Assembly: GCA_016647705.1 (NCBI GenBank)
Contig: CM028328.1
Coordinates: forward strand, 7,636,114-7,700,113
Reading direction: 5' to 3'
Length of the DNA: 64,000 bases
Source: Eucommia ulmoides
Taxonomy: Eukaryota > Streptophyta > Magnoliopsida > Garryales > Eucommiaceae
Shown here: positions 10,033 to 24,106 of the stretch, one piece after another
How the letters are laid out: each line of letters begins with the position of its first letter
How positions within the stretch are numbered: the stretch's first letter is position 1
Notes under the pieces: model-generated
Databases searched by the model: none
What the model saw: only the letters and a program-made list of their open reading frames with translations
What the model was told of the DNA's origin: nothing
Made by a program: the position numbers and the translations under genes

Positions 10033-10922
10033 AATCCACCACCAATCTCCACCTCACCACCATAACAACAACTCATCTCCACCCAACAACAACAACTCAT
10101 CTCCATCTCAACAACAACAACTCAATAGAAAATATCAACACTCTGCCGAAGTAGATAAAAGTAATAGCATCGACACAACAATAACAACAACATCAAACTA
10201 CAAATCAATAATATCAACATCTATCTCCAAAACCGATTTAATCCAAATATCATTTTTCCATCTTCTTTTAAAACCAATTAGATTTAACAAATAATTTATT
10301 TCCATTATCTTTAAAAACCAGCGAAAAACCACATTTTCAAATCACCCAAAATCGCTTGATCCATATAAGTTATTAATGTGTTCAGTTTTTAAGTAAACAC
10401 ATTTTCCATTATATATTTGAAAATAGATTTGGCAAGAAGACAGTACACTCACCTCAATATCTGTTTTGCAAAACTGACATTGACCACACTCTATCTGGAC
10501 GCCGGTGCCTGCGAACCTAATAGTGACAGGGCCTAAATTGATATCTTATTTAAAATATCTTAATCATGCAACACAGACCCTATATTCCGAATCGTTACTA
10601 TTTTATGTACCACGTTATTAAAATTAATTAATCGTTACGAAATTATTACGATTCCAAGAATTAACAGCTAAATAAAATTTAATAATCGAAATTTCACCTA
10701 TTTCCGAATCGTTTGGTGGCCACGAGATGGGTTTTGGATTTTCCTGGGGTGGTTTTTGTAAATTCCCCCTTTTTTTTTTTTTTTTCTTTTTCTTTCTTAT
10801 TTTCTTCATCTGTTTGCGCTTACTGTTTCTGTTTTGGTTCAAATACCGCGGGCCACCCCTCTCTCTCTCTACCATTACCATCCACCAGAGGCCTTCCACA
10901 CCTCGCCGCTCTCACCGCCGGT

Positions 10923-11353
10923 TGTAAGACCCCGATTTCGCACGTACATCAATTTAGTTGCATTATTGAGCATTTAGAAAAATATGAGGGGGAAATATGC
11001 AAATTAAAAATTTAAATTAAAAGTTTAGGGGTCAATTTACAAATTTAGAACCTTTCAATCCAAATTTTGGGAGGTAAATTGGCATTTAACTTCTTTCTTA
11101 AAAATTTTAAGGGGTGAAATTACAAATTAAGAAAATCATAAATGATGAATTTGGATTAAAATAAAGATTTAAAGAATGAGGGGGAGAAAAGAGAAATTTA
11201 ACAAAAGATTTTTCTAAAACACATATATACGCATATATCGTGTGTGTGCAGTAAGATCGCCGGCGACAGGAGAGAGAGAGGAACGGAGAGACATGGCAAG
11301 CAATGATCAATCTCTACCACTCAATTCATGCATATAAAAAGGATACACGCAAA

Positions 11354-11434
<81 letters not shown>

Positions 11435-13699
11435 GATCAAAACACTATCAGAAAAGGAAAAATCTAGAAATCTAGAGAAAGAGAGAGAGGATCGGAGGTG
11501 GGCAACGTCGGGCTGTTCGTGATCGCCGGTAGGGGTGGTTTTGTTCTGATCGGCCGGTGAGTGTGGGAATATGAAAGGGTGTGATCATCGCTGCTGTGTT
11601 CAGGCATTGGATGGGTGGGTAATCAGCCACTGTTTGCCAACGTATGTGCATATGTTTGTTCATCAGTGTGAGTTCGTTGTGTGTGTATGTAAACAGTGTG
11701 TGTGTGAGATCATGTGTGTGTGCCGTTCAGATGATCGCTGTGTTTGTATGTGTGTATGATCGGTGCTGTGGGTGTGAGTGCGTGACCGACGGTGTGTGTG
11801 TGTCGGAGTGGTGCGTGTTTAGGCTGTCTTCCGGAAGTAGTGGCGATAGCGTGAGTTCGGTGAGGCGACGGTGGTGGGTGTGATGTTGCCTAGTCGGGGT
11901 TGTTCTCTGGGGGTGTGCGTGTGTTGTTGGTTGGGTTGTGTGTAGAGTGGTCGTCGGTCGGTTGAGTGAAGTGTGTGTGCGTGTCGGCGATGAGAACCCA
12001 GCGACCAAAAAAAAAAAAAAAAAAAAAGAAGAAGAAGAATGAAGAAAATGAAGAGGAAAAATTACACAAACACCCCAATAAAAATCCAAAAATTCATCTC
12101 GCGGCCGACGGACGTTTCGGAGCAGGTAAAATCTAAATCGATTACCATTGTTGTTAAATTGAATTATTAGCAAACGGGATTATAATTTGGAATCGTTAAT
12201 TCTAATAATTTTTGTCACCATCCATATTAACAAATGCGTATAGTAATTATTAACGAAACGAAATTTACCGAATAACAATTTTTCATAATAAAAAGTAGGT
12301 AGGGGGGAAATTACGGAATTTAGGGCCTGCATTGCATGATTCGGTTATTTTACATAAAATATTAATTTAGGCCATGTCACTATTAGGTTCGCAGGCACTG
12401 GGGTATCGGTAGAAGATAGTCAGTAAAAAAAACTGTTCGAAACAAATAGCCAAGTGAGTATATTGTCTTCTTGCCAAACTATTTTTTTATATATATTTAT
12501 ATGATGAAATATGTGTTTACTTAAACTGTACGAATTTATAAATGATATGGATCAAATAGGATTTGGGTGAGTTGATAAACTGAATTTTCGAAAGATTTCG
12601 ATGGTTTTCGAAAAGAAGTTGAAAATGATTTTTTGTTGGATTTGGTGAAATCAGACGGTGTTTTTAAAAGAGAATAGAAAACATCTGTTTTTCTAAAAAT
12701 GCCTGATTTTCTAAAAATAAAGGGTGGAAAAGTGGTTTTGATAAAATCAGACATTTTCTTTAAAAGAAAGTGTGAAATATGATTTTTGGATTTAAAAGTT
12801 GGTTTTGAGGAAAGGAGATAGACGTGGTGATTTGACGATGTTGAGTAGACGATATTTATTGAGTTGTGATTCGATGATGCTGTATTTGATTTGACGATGC
12901 CATAGTATTTATCCGCTTCGGCAGAGTGATATTTATCTGCCTCGGCAGAGTGATGTTAGATGATTATACTGCGCAGTAATTATCCGCTTCAGTGGAGTGA
13001 TGGGTGTTCGTAGGAAGACATATCCTACGGATGGTATGATACCGTTGCAACTCCCGATCGTGAGGTTAAAACGATCACTAGGGCTGGCCAGTGTGTGTTT
13101 GAGGTGTGTGTTTGAGTTGTGTGCTTAAAAAGTATGTTTGAGATGTGTGCTTGAGATGTGGTGTTTTACGTATATTGGCTTATTCGATATTTATTATCAT
13201 GGTGATTAGTATGATTTTTATATTAGTTGGATTTAAATGGAACTTAATTATGTCGCTTTATTTTTTCTGCTTTTATACTGAGGATTTTACGAACTATATG
13301 GTATTTATAAACTTACGTTTGATCCATTTAGATGTTGTAGAATGAGTTTTTATTATTAAAGATGTTTTTACTAAGAAGGCAGTACACTCGCAGGTGAAGC
13401 AGTTAGGAGTCGGTCCCCTACTGATGCTAGGTAGAGTCCTACGATGGGGTCGTGTGGAGGGTTGAGATGAGCTTTCTAAGGCGAACCTGTGAGGGGTTCA
13501 TGGTATTATATTTTGTTGTTAGTATATTTGGGGAACGAGTGTGTTTCCATAACAGAATATGTATAGCTTCATATAGATGATGGTTTATTTATATATGTGC
13601 ATATTATCGTGTAATAGATGGTTGGTTGGTTGTTTTCGGTGATGTCATAATGTCATTACGCCAGCCCGGGATGTCAGAATTTCGGGACGGGTCATGACA
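10923..13699 (+). mobile_element. Solo LTR (plus orientation) of the E1 family inside the E1 left LTR
   Basis: It starts TGTAAGACCCCGATTT and ends GGGTCATGACA (2777 bp), flanked by CCGGT (10918-10922) and CCGGC (13700-13704), a 5-bp duplication with one change. It holds the family's conserved blocks in opposite orientation to the host LTR: the ACGATCAC-CTCCCGATCG block near 13040-13090, and the two AGTGTACTG boxes at 12448 and 13380. It also has (CA)n(TA)n at 11355-11431. No interior or second LTR is left, so it is a recombination product. Confidence 0.85.
11355..11431. repeat. (CA)n(TA)n microsatellite
   Basis: About 7 CA units run into about 31 TA units inside the solo LTR. Confidence 0.95.
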
Positions 13700-14509
13700 C
13701 CGGCCCTACTCCATCCCCCACCACGGATCGCCAACCACCACCGACCACTCCACCACCAATCGCCTCTACCCACTTGACACATACACACCCAACCGTGACG
13801 ACCCACACATACACTATCGGGCCAAACTCATGTCGCCACCGCCTCCGTCGTTTACCCCAGCTGATCATACACCCACACACAGCTGCCCAATCAGAAACAA
13901 AACACACGCACACATCATCGCCACCACCACCGATGGAAGAACACCTATACACACGACGATCGCCGCCACTACCGTCACTCACAGTCGGAGGAACTTCGAC
14001 GAACGGAACCACCACCTCCAATGATCACAGTCACTCCGACGACCCACCGAACCGACATCGATCCTCTCTCTCAATCTCACTGTCACTCACCGCCGGAGTT
14101 TGTCCGGCAATACCCAACCGAACGGCAATAACACACCCAAACAACTTCCACTCTCATTCCCATTTCATTCTCTCTCTATTCCTCACTTATCGTCGGCCCA
14201 AAATTACTGACGGAGTCACCACACACAACATACACAACAACACACACCCACATACCCGTATAATCACCGGCCGAACGGAACACCCACACACACTTGGACC
14301 CGCTCACCTAACGAACAGACTACACACAACCACCCAACCGACCAAAAATAGAGCATACACACACTCACTGGAGTAACGACCATGCCGACGGACAGGCGAC
14401 ACCGCTTCTCCGCCGGAGCTCCTTTGCCGATTCTCTTTTTCTCTACTTTATCTTCCTCTCTCTTCGGTTCTGGATCCTTCGTCGATTTATCTCCCGATGT
14501 CTCTCTCTC

Positions 14510-14547
<38 letters not shown>

Positions 14548-14835
14548 ATGGTTCTAGAAACCGGCCATGTGGCCATCTCTCCACCGTCGCTCATTTATCT
14601 CTTTATCTATATATATATAACATGTATAATATATAAAGTGTAATTACATTTTCCTCCCCTTCTTTTTAGTTTGGATATTAATTAAACTCATATTCTACTT
14701 TTAATGCATTTGAAAATTACAATTCGACCCTTAAAATTTTAAATCACATAATTAATATCGCAATTCACCCCGATATTTTTGAAATATTTTAAAATGCGAC
14801 TAAAATTGTTCATATACAAAAATCGGGGTCTTACA

Positions 14836-14853
14836 ACTCTTCCCCCCTAAAAG
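14836..14853 (-). other. E1 polypurine tract
   Basis: On the minus strand CTTTTAGGGGGGAAGAGT directly precedes TGTAAGACC, the LTR start. This is the plus-strand priming site and confirms the minus orientation. Confidence 0.75.
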
Positions 14854-17800
14854 AAATTTTGTCCCAAAATTTTCGAATAGGAATTGAAATTTAATTCAAT
14901 CATGAATACCTCCGACTAGAATCACACAATTACATTTGTCACACTTCATTCTAGACCGAGCCCCACAACCTATCGTCATCCTTAATTTGTCATCGACAAT
15001 TTTTGACAAATCATTTCCACATTTATTGCAATAATTTCATTCCCAATAGCTAACATTATATCCAATGTCCAGCAAACAAGGTGCAGTTTGGTCGGTAACG
15101 CCCAACACAAGTAATTAACTATTTCATATCTCTAACGCTTCCGCTGCGCTACTCTGATAAAATTACAATCAATAATGATATAATACCCTATATTCTTAAA
15201 CTATTATGGTAGTCTCAGTGAATTGGGTCTATTTCATTCCGTTATAATAACACTTATCTGTTTCTTCCGACATTTTCCAGTCACCCCGTTCGCAACATTA
15301 TTTCCATTCAACATGTAACTCAACAAACATCGCCATCAGTCTCATAAGCATCGATAACCCAACCCTCATTAACCTCAATTTCTTGCAATCCACCATATAA
15401 ATACGTTTCAAATCATGATACAATCATATAGATGTCCTTCACAATACCTAGATAGCACCAACCCACATAACTACAACTCAAATACATCAACTAGGTCATT
15501 TATAAGAATTCATTTCATGCCTCCACATTTGATCAAATCCCTAACATGGTCACGAGCTTCAATTCCATTTCAACCTACCTAACATGCTTCAAGCATATAT
15601 CCATGTATATGTACGAATCCAAGGACATAGGTATGCCCCAATCACAAAAATTCGATACATTCTAAGAATTTCTAACTACTGACTATAAAATATCACATCA
15701 TGAATATATATATCAACTCAAGGATATTTCAAATTAATCTTTTCCCTTGAAATCTCAATAACTTCCAATTTTCAATACAAATATAGCTACATCGAACAAT
15801 TTCTAAATCTCAAAAAAATTCCGTTTTCCTATCTCAGTTCAGTCTATTTAACTGGAATCTTGTATCTTTTCCATATAGCGCTTTATACGATGCCACCTTG
15901 ATTGACGACAAAAATATATGTTAGTGTAAACAAATTTTATTAACGCTGCACAACCATCACTCTTACCAAAGACTTTCATGATGCCACCTCTCAACATATC
16001 TTCCAACACCTGAATCGTACTTTCTGATCAATTGTTAATCCATAAATGAAACAAAATATCAACTTTCACTCGGGCACCTTAAAAAGTATAGAAAATTTAA
16101 CCCCGAACGTTCAAATTACTCTCAGCTTCTGCTACTACAGTTTCCCTTATATAGCTTCCCCAATAGAAAAATTATTACTTACGATTAACTACCCGACTTT
16201 CTATATTTATAGCACGTCAATTCAAGTTATCACCATTCATTACTGCATGAGTTTCCTTATCACTTTTAATTTTAAAAAAATTATCTTAACCTAACTCAAT
16301 TTTACCATTTACATTGAATGCATGCATCATGCAATCGAACAATCCCATCAATATATATATACTAGACATAAGCATCAGGAAAATATTCCTCATACTACTC
16401 TCCCTTTTCCCTTCTGGAATAGGTCAAAGCTACAATAATCCACTTAGAGATTACGTTACTTCGCAACTTTAATTTTACTAACAAATCACGGAACAACGAA
16501 TGTTGCGATCTCCCATTTCCATTCCAGTCCACTAATAATACTCAAGCAAAACTCAATAGTTTAGTATTATCGGGACATTGCATATATTGTTCTATGCTCC
16601 TCTTTTAAGGTCTCTTCCATCAATTTGCATTATTAAACCTACACATTTTATTTCAATTACTCAAAACTTCATTATTTCACTCGGACACGCTAATCAGATC
16701 TACAATCAATTCCCACTGCATCGCTACACCTTCTTAGTTGGACATCCCACTTTTACATTCCTACAAAACGATCAATTTATGTCGAACAACGTTACCATCT
16801 GACCATCCGTCCACTAAATTTACAAGGGCCTCAACTCAACCCATAAATTAATATGAACAACCAACTTACCAATTTTCGACCCGGCTAATTGTTATAATCA
16901 GCCCTGTGAGCATTTTTCATTCTCTTCTTCTCAAATCTTTCCCGACTGGACATCTAACTTCTGCGCTTCTACCATACAATTGAAATATATCAATTTCATA
17001 TTTACAAGCTCAATTAGCATAGTCATCCGACCAACAGCCCAATAGACTTATAGAGATCCCATCTTGACACATACATTCATATGATTAACCCAATTATGCG
17101 TAACCGACTTAAAGCACAAATCCCGTCCTACGGGAAATGTCGCTAACCGTCACAACAAATACAATCTCTTCTAGTTTCAAGAGGTTTCGAGTTCCAGTCA
17201 CATGTTCTCGGCCTTCTTCATATTCCGTCAACCCACCACTTCGACTCCCTTTGAATTCACTTAAATACTATTCCTCAAGAGCATTAATCCCACTCAATCC
17301 AACCAGTATTCATATTTATTGCATTTGGAATTACTCATATGCACAGTATTAGTATCACATTCTGGAAATATTCTACACGCTCTTCTCTACTTTCGACCGG
17401 TTTACCATTTTTATCACGTCACCGTCTCTAACCTTCGCTTGAAAATACCTTACTCAAAGCTCTAACACCTTATTCTGTTACAGTCGATTTAACAACCTAT
17501 CCATTCTAACCGATGAGTTTCCAACACTGGATCTTCATGGAAAAACACACTAGGTCTACGTAAATCATAAATTGATAGTCTTATTTATAATAACGACCTG
17601 ATTTCCCAAGGCCGTCATAAGGCTTCTTCTATTAAAGACTTCCTAAACTGAAAATGAACTTACTCCAATTCTCAATATCCAAAAAAAATTTCCTACACCA
17701 CGGAAATTATTTAAATTCAACTAGATGCAATCAATCCTTGGCTTACATTAATCTACTCAATTTTTATTTTTTTTCCCTATACCATGGCGATCACCTTTAA

Positions 17801-18741
17801 AGTCCCAAGGTTATATTTTCAAGTCTCAATTTGCTGCACTTTATCAACACGAGTATAATTAACCAACTTAACGAACCGAACGTTCATCTCCTTATTATTA
17901 TAATACTTATTTAATAGCAACCACAATTATTAATCATGCCTACTAGTACCTTGTTAATTCTCGGAATTACATAGGGAAAATCCCTAGCTACTACACTATC
18001 CACCGCCGAACTTGTTTGAACTGATGTCCAGCACCAGCGTACTAAATTGTGATATCTTTTCGTTAACACCTTTCTAATCTCCTAGACCCATTATCAGACT
18101 AACTGAGGTACTAGATACGCTTTCCCAACCATACATACTTTTATTCATCACAAATTTGACTCTACCCGCAACTCTATATTACTCATTCAAATGGATTAGA
18201 TTTACACGCACTTACTATCCTCCCAGACCCACAATCCTCGGCTACTTCCTACCTATCATTTTCTATTTCGTTACTATATGCCACAACTATTACTTCGTCT
18301 ATCAGTCAATCTAAAATGTACTACCAAATTAAATTCTTGTCTAGTAACGTCATACTTTTCTTTCAGATTGCCTAAAAGGCGATTTACTCCTTTTGAATAT
18401 TATTTCTTATTCCGATTTAAATGTGTTCTGCCATATCATCTAGTATGTTAATAACGACGTACTAGGTGTTGTCTTTGTAGTTGTTTATCTAGCTTAGCCT
18501 TCTTATCTTGTGGAAAACATCCTCCTAGAAATATCACCACGTGGTCGTATAATTACTTGCCAACACGACAACCCTCCATGCACCATGCCAATGCACCAAC
18601 TACTGGAATGAAAGACCTAACACTCATACACCAACCTAACTTATTGACACCCTATCTCATGTCCCCTACTGACTAGACGACTGGCACGTCCTCCTATCTC
18701 ATGGTCTTCTATAGACAAGCCTACAAAACCTATAACCTAGA
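14854..18741 (-). other. E1 internal region, no protein domains
   Basis: This is 3.9 kb of C-rich, G-poor sequence on the plus strand (G-rich on the element's strand). The longest open frames are 62-82 codons, on the wrong strand and scattered. I could not find gag, aspartic protease, YxDD reverse transcriptase or integrase motifs in any frame. It is either an ancient wreck of coding sequence or a truly non-coding LARD interior. The intact primer site and polypurine tract favour the second. Confidence 0.6.
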
Positions 18742-18756
18742 CTCTGATACCAAAAT
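18742..18756 (-). other. E1 primer-binding site
   Basis: On the minus strand the LTR end TGACA is followed by ATTTTGGTATCAGAGTC. TGGTATCAGAG is the complement of the 3' end of initiator methionine tRNA, used by many plant LTR elements. Confidence 0.8.
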
Positions 18757-21198
18757 TGTCACATCCTACCCCAGACACTCGTCACCCTGAGGCCGGCGTG
18801 ACATCAACATGACATCACCTAACTGACTAGACAACCACAATACGATAATATACAAACAAATTGTCACACCCCACCCCGGACACCCGTCACCTGTGGGGCC
18901 GACGTGACGTCGACACGACATCACCTAAGCGATAAACCAACTAGAAAGCGACAGTATGCATTCATAATTATACAATTTTCCAAAACCAGGTCATAAACAT
19001 CTTCCCTAACTAGAGACACACCCGTCCCTGAATTTTTTTTTTTTTTTTTTTTTTTTAATAACAACGAAAGAAAAAAAACAATGAACCTCTCCTAGGTTCA
19101 CCTTAGGTAGCACTTCCCAAAATTTTCCCCTTGCTATACCATCAACAGACTCTACCTAGTGCCAGTAGGGGACCGACTCCTAGTAATTTCACCTGCGAGT
19201 GTACTGCTTTCTTAATAAAATCATTCTTATTTAATAATAATACATTCTAGATAAAACAACATTTACACATGGATCCAGCATGAGCATAATATATGCAGTA
19301 AAAAAATGGAGTAATATATATAAGTTTCATTTTTAAAACCATCCAATATAAATATCATACCAATCACCGAAATAAATAATAAATCACCCAATATAAACAA
19401 AACATCACATCCCAAACCACCACTCCACCACAACACACACTGGCTAGCCATAGTGATCGTTTTAACCTCACAATCGGGAGTTGCAACGGTACCGTACCAT
19501 CCATAGGATATGCCTTCCTACGAACACCCATCACTCCATCGAAGCGGATAATCACTGCGCAGTATAAACATCTAGCATCACTCTCCCGAAGCGGATAACA
19601 TCACTCCGCCAAGGCGGATAAACATCACTCATTAATATCGTGTAATCAACATCGTCAAATCACCGCATAATTTTCAAAAGCCTCTAATTTAAAAACAACT
19701 ATTTTCCATCATAGCTATATATGCAAATAATTTGGCAAGAAGACAGTACACTCACCTCGTTTTTGGTACTACAAAAACCTCACCGTCCAAAGCTTACCGA
19801 GGTGTTGGCGTCTGCGAACCTAGAAATAATAGGGCTTAAGTTAATAGTTTATGTAAAATCACTTAGTCATGTAATGCAGGCCCTAAGTTACGCATTTTTC
19901 CATTCCCCATATTTTATCTATGAGATTTGTTATTATTCTAATAATTTCGTTCTGTTATTTATTACATAAAAAATCTTGTAATATGAACGATCTCAAATTT
20001 ATTATTCCGGTTACAAAGATTTTTAGGCTAAGATTGAATTTAACAAAAATAGAATAAATTTAACGGAAAACGATATCCATTCCGAATCATTCACGGGCCG
20101 CGAAAAGGGTTTGAATTTGAATTTGAATTTTTTTCTTTTGTTGGGGTTATTTGTGCAATTTTCCCTTCCTTTTTTTTTCGGTTTCTTTTGGTTCTTCTCC
20201 AGACCCGACGGCCGGCATCTCTCTCTCTCTATGGTTGCTGACCGCCGGTGGCCTCTCCCTCTTTGCCGATTCTCCTATCGAACCTGCACCACCCACGACG
20301 TCCATCAGACACCACCCCCGACCACCTCACCAGCTCACCCGCACACCCATCAGGTCACTGTTCACACACCCACGCACCCTGCGACACACACACACACACA
20401 GCCCCATGCATGCAACTACACATGCATGCCCAATGCCAACGGCACGCCACGGGACCAACGACCCCTGCCGACGGCGACATGCACACACAGCGGCACACCG
20501 CAGCCGCAACCAACTCATACCACCGCCACCGTCGTTGATCACCTTCTCTCTCTGTCTCTGTCTCGGTTTTTTTTTTTTCCTTTGCTGGGTTCTCATTGAC
20601 ACAACACACATTTACACACACACACCCACGCACACACAAACTGGAAAATCAGAACACACACACACAAGCCTACATGTTGTCGGGAAAAAAAAAAATCAAG
20701 CACAACCCCCACCGCCGGAAATTTATCGACCCAACTCGTCACTCTCATGCATGCACACACCTATCAAATAATTAGAGGAATTGCACATAAATACTCACCA
20801 GCCTGACGATCGTCGATGATTGGATGGCGATCGGCAACCCCCGCTCAGTGGCGATGCTAAGAACGCGCACTGCCACTCCGTTGATGAACCACGCCACCAG
20901 CCAGACCACCATCTCTCTCTCTCCTGGAACTATCTACGATGTCCACACGACCACGCACACCACTAACAGCCACGACCACGCTGCCGGAGGAACGCCGATC
21001 GACGACCCCTTCGCTCTGGTTCTCTCTCTCTCTCTCTCTCTAGAATTTCTCAAGTTTTTTTTTCTCCGATTTCTTCACTTCTTTGCATAGGGGGGTTTTT
21101 ATTGCATGATTTTAGTGATTAAACTGATCCTAAGCTCGCCACATCGCCCCTCGATCGCTCCCTCCTCTGGCCGGTGGAACGTCCGTCGGTTGTATGGG

Positions 21199-22514
21199 TA
21201 TATATAATAAAATAGGATAGCTTTTTGGCTGACTAAGACAAACTTATGACTAGGACAAACAAAATATGACTAGGACAAAAAAAATATTGACGAGGATAAA
21301 CAAATGCTGACTAGGACAAATATAAAAAAAAATCAATTTTGGTAAAAGGTTGACTCAATTTTCCTTAATTAATTTAATTACATAATTGAACAATTATACA
21401 ATTCCTTAATTAGATATAACAATTAGTGAGAATATAAAAAGTACATTAATTAGTGAGAATTGATTAATTAATATAAAAAATGAATGGTTTATTTAGTTAA
21501 AAAAAAAAAGAAACATGTATTTTTTTATATATTTCATAATTCTTTAAATATCTATTTAATAAATCAGAACGAGTATATTCACGGCTGTCGGATGAGAGAC
21601 AAAACTCTTGACATTTTAAGGCCATGTGATCTTTTCATTTTTATTTTTTTTTAAATTAGGGCCATAAAAGAAAACTGGGTTTGTTGAAATAAAAATAATT
21701 GTATATCATTAATTGATTTTCAGCTGAGTAAGACAAACTTATAACTAGGACAAACAAAATATGACTAGGACAAAAAAAATACTGACGAGGACAAACAAAT
21801 GCTGACTAGAACAAACATAAAAAAGAAAATAAAAAAATAAAAATTTGGTAAAAGGTTGACTCAATTTTCCTTAATTACTTTAATTACATAATTGAACAAT
21901 TATGCAATTTCTTAATTAGATATAACAATTAGTGAGAATATAAAAAGCATATTAATTAGTGAGAATTAATTAATTAATATAAAAAAGAAATGATTTATTT
22001 AGTTACAAAAAAGAAACATGTATTTTTTTATATATTCCTTAATTCTTTAAATATCTATATAATAAATCAAAACGTGTATATTCACGACCGTCGGATGAGA
22101 GACAAAATTATTGACATTTTAAGGCCGTATGATCTTTTCATTTTTTTTTTAAATTAGGGCCATAAAAGGAAACTGGGTTTGTTGAAATGAAAATAATTGT
22201 ATATCATTAATTGATAGGATTTGTCACCTATAACTAATCATCTTAATTCCTAATCGTGTATCACTTTTATGGAAACAAATGGCTAATTAATTCTTAATCC
22301 TTAATTGCCTCTCAATTTTATGGAAACAACGACGCTTAATTCCCGTAATCCTCTCATTGTCTTTTTCTCTCCCTAATTATAAAAACATAACACCGAGATT
22401 TCTCTCTAAACAATTGCATCTCTCTCAATCTCAATGACTTCTCTCTCAGCACAGAGGTTTAATTCTTGATTTTTGACTCATTTTTAATTTTCAATAAATA
22501 TGACTCTCTCTTTT

Positions 22515-22545
<31 letters not shown>

Positions 22546-24106
22546 CTTACTCTGGTTTTTGATTCATAGGTTTTGAAACCATCACCTACATGTTGCAGGT
22601 AAATCAAATTTAGCTTTTCCTTTTTGGTGTTTTATTTTTTCGTTTGCTCTGATATGGTCACCACTAACTGTTTCTACTTTTGTCTTTTGGGTTTTTTCAG
22701 ATTAGTCTCACCCAAACCATTCATTGTTTTAGTTTTTCAACAATAAATTTTGCATGTTGGCTTCAGTTTGGTTGGATCAAATGATGATGAGTGAGATTTG
22801 GTAGGCCCAATGTAAGGATTCAATGCGAAGAATGATGCTACATTGTTTTATGATCTGCTTCGTGTTGGATCTACAGAGTATTATATCTCCTGCTATACTT
22901 CGAGAATTGAAGCAAATAAAGATTTATGTGTTTTGTTGTTGAAGGATCTATGTATTGCGTGCTCAATCTTCTGTTTTTTTAGTTTGAAAATTTAGTGCTT
23001 CAACGTTTTCCATCTCCTGTGTTGATCATCATTTTTGGCTTTTAATATATTGATTTGATCTGTTTTTGTTTCTATGTTTCTGTTAGTCACTTTTGCATCT
23101 TGCAAATTTCCACGCCACTTTAGCTCCGGAGTGTTTGGGAATATTGTATAAACAAAACAAATTATGGTATTTTTTTTAAATGTCGGTTATTGTTGTGTTC
23201 ACTTGAAAAACGGGAGTTGAGAACTTGGGAAACAAATGGTGTTTTGTCATTTTTTTTATATATTTGTATGTATATTATTAATTTGTGTTTAATTGTAGTT
23301 CATTGGAATTATTTGACAATGAAAGAAAACTTTAACAATTTGATGGTTCTTTTATCCAATTTCAATATTTAGCATTGTTTTTGTATGGATTTTTGACTTT
23401 CTATACAATTTGTTTGTTTTACTCTAAAATATGGTTGTAAATTATTATAATTCTAATTGATTTGTTTTTTTAAATTAAGGTTTCTTTTTCAGTCCGTGGT
23501 AGTGGCAGTTGGCGGTGGCAGTGGCGTTGTTATTGAGAGGGTGGGGGTAAGGTTGGATATAAATATAATTATTTAAAAAATTGGGTAAAAATATATAATT
23601 TTAAAAATAAGGGGGAATTAATCTATATAGGCTGAATAGTTAAATTAAATTTGAATGCAAAATGACCAAAATACCTCCATTATTATTGAATAGTAATTGG
23701 AGCAAAATTGGAACAAAATTGAAATGTCAAAGAACCAATATGTCTATTTCCAAATTTGAGAGTCCAATTGAGTAACAGTTGCATTTGTGAGGGATCAAGA
23801 GTCATTAGCCTGAATAGATAGTCTGAATAGAAAAGAGAATTTATGAAAAACTCTATATAGTATATAAATAGTATGAATTAGTAAAGAATGTATAATCTTC
23901 TTATTTTACATCGATACATTTTTTAATTTTAATTATTGGTTATTAGTGATGTTCAACTGTTAGTTATTATTGATATTCAAATTAAATAGGTGCATGATAT
24001 TAATATCGGTTGTTACTTATTGTTAATGTTTAAATGAAATAGGTCAATTCTTTATTTTATTTTTGTTGTTTTACACCCGTGCCTTCAGGCACGGGTTATA
24101 CGCTAG
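21199..24106 (+). mobile_element. Helitron H1, non-autonomous
   Basis: The 3' end is textbook: a 9-bp stem ACCCGTGCC/GGCACGGGT with loop TTCA (24075-24096), then TATACG and CTAG, followed by T. The 5' end is ATATATAATAAAATAGGAT, the same start as H3 at 36430. The expected TC is not distinct because the flank is TA-rich. There is no Rep/helicase frame. The 5' half contains a 494-bp tandem duplication. Sequence at 23160-23480 is shared with H3 at 38640-39115, including AAATTAAGGTTTCTTTTT before the 3' end. Confidence 0.85.
21231..22208. repeat. 494-bp tandem duplication within Helitron H1
   Basis: TGACTAAGACAAACTTATGA at 21231 recurs as TGAGTAAGACAAACTTATAA at 21725. The two copies then run in parallel through TAGTGAGAAT, AAACATGTATTTTTT, TATTCACG-CGTCGGATG and AATTAGGGCCATAAAAG. 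H2 has one copy of this 5' block at 48323. Confidence 0.9.

Larger units (their letters stand above)
9144..14835 (-). repeat. E1 3' LTR (left on this strand), interrupted by a solo LTR
   Basis: It starts TGTCACACCCTATCCCGG and ends GGTCTTACA. Minus strand: TGTAAGACCCCGA ... GGGTGTGACA. Removing 10923-13704 restores continuity with the other LTR, e.g. CTCACCGCCGG + CCTACTCCATCC against 26087-26112. It contains a 37-bp repeat array, C-rich low-complexity stretches that give long but meaningless frames (13774-14376), and (GT)n at 14524-14548. Confidence 0.85.

Noticed and set aside
14854-18741. Hidden gag-pol in the E1 interior
   Set aside because: I looked for protease, YxDD and integrase motifs on both strands and found none. 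A profile search would be needed to exclude very old remnants.
20111-20771. Overlapping long open frames (162-206 codons) on the plus strand
   Set aside because: They consist of Pro/His/Thr-rich low complexity from CA- and CT-rich LTR sequence, overlap in two frames, and lie inside a solo LTR.
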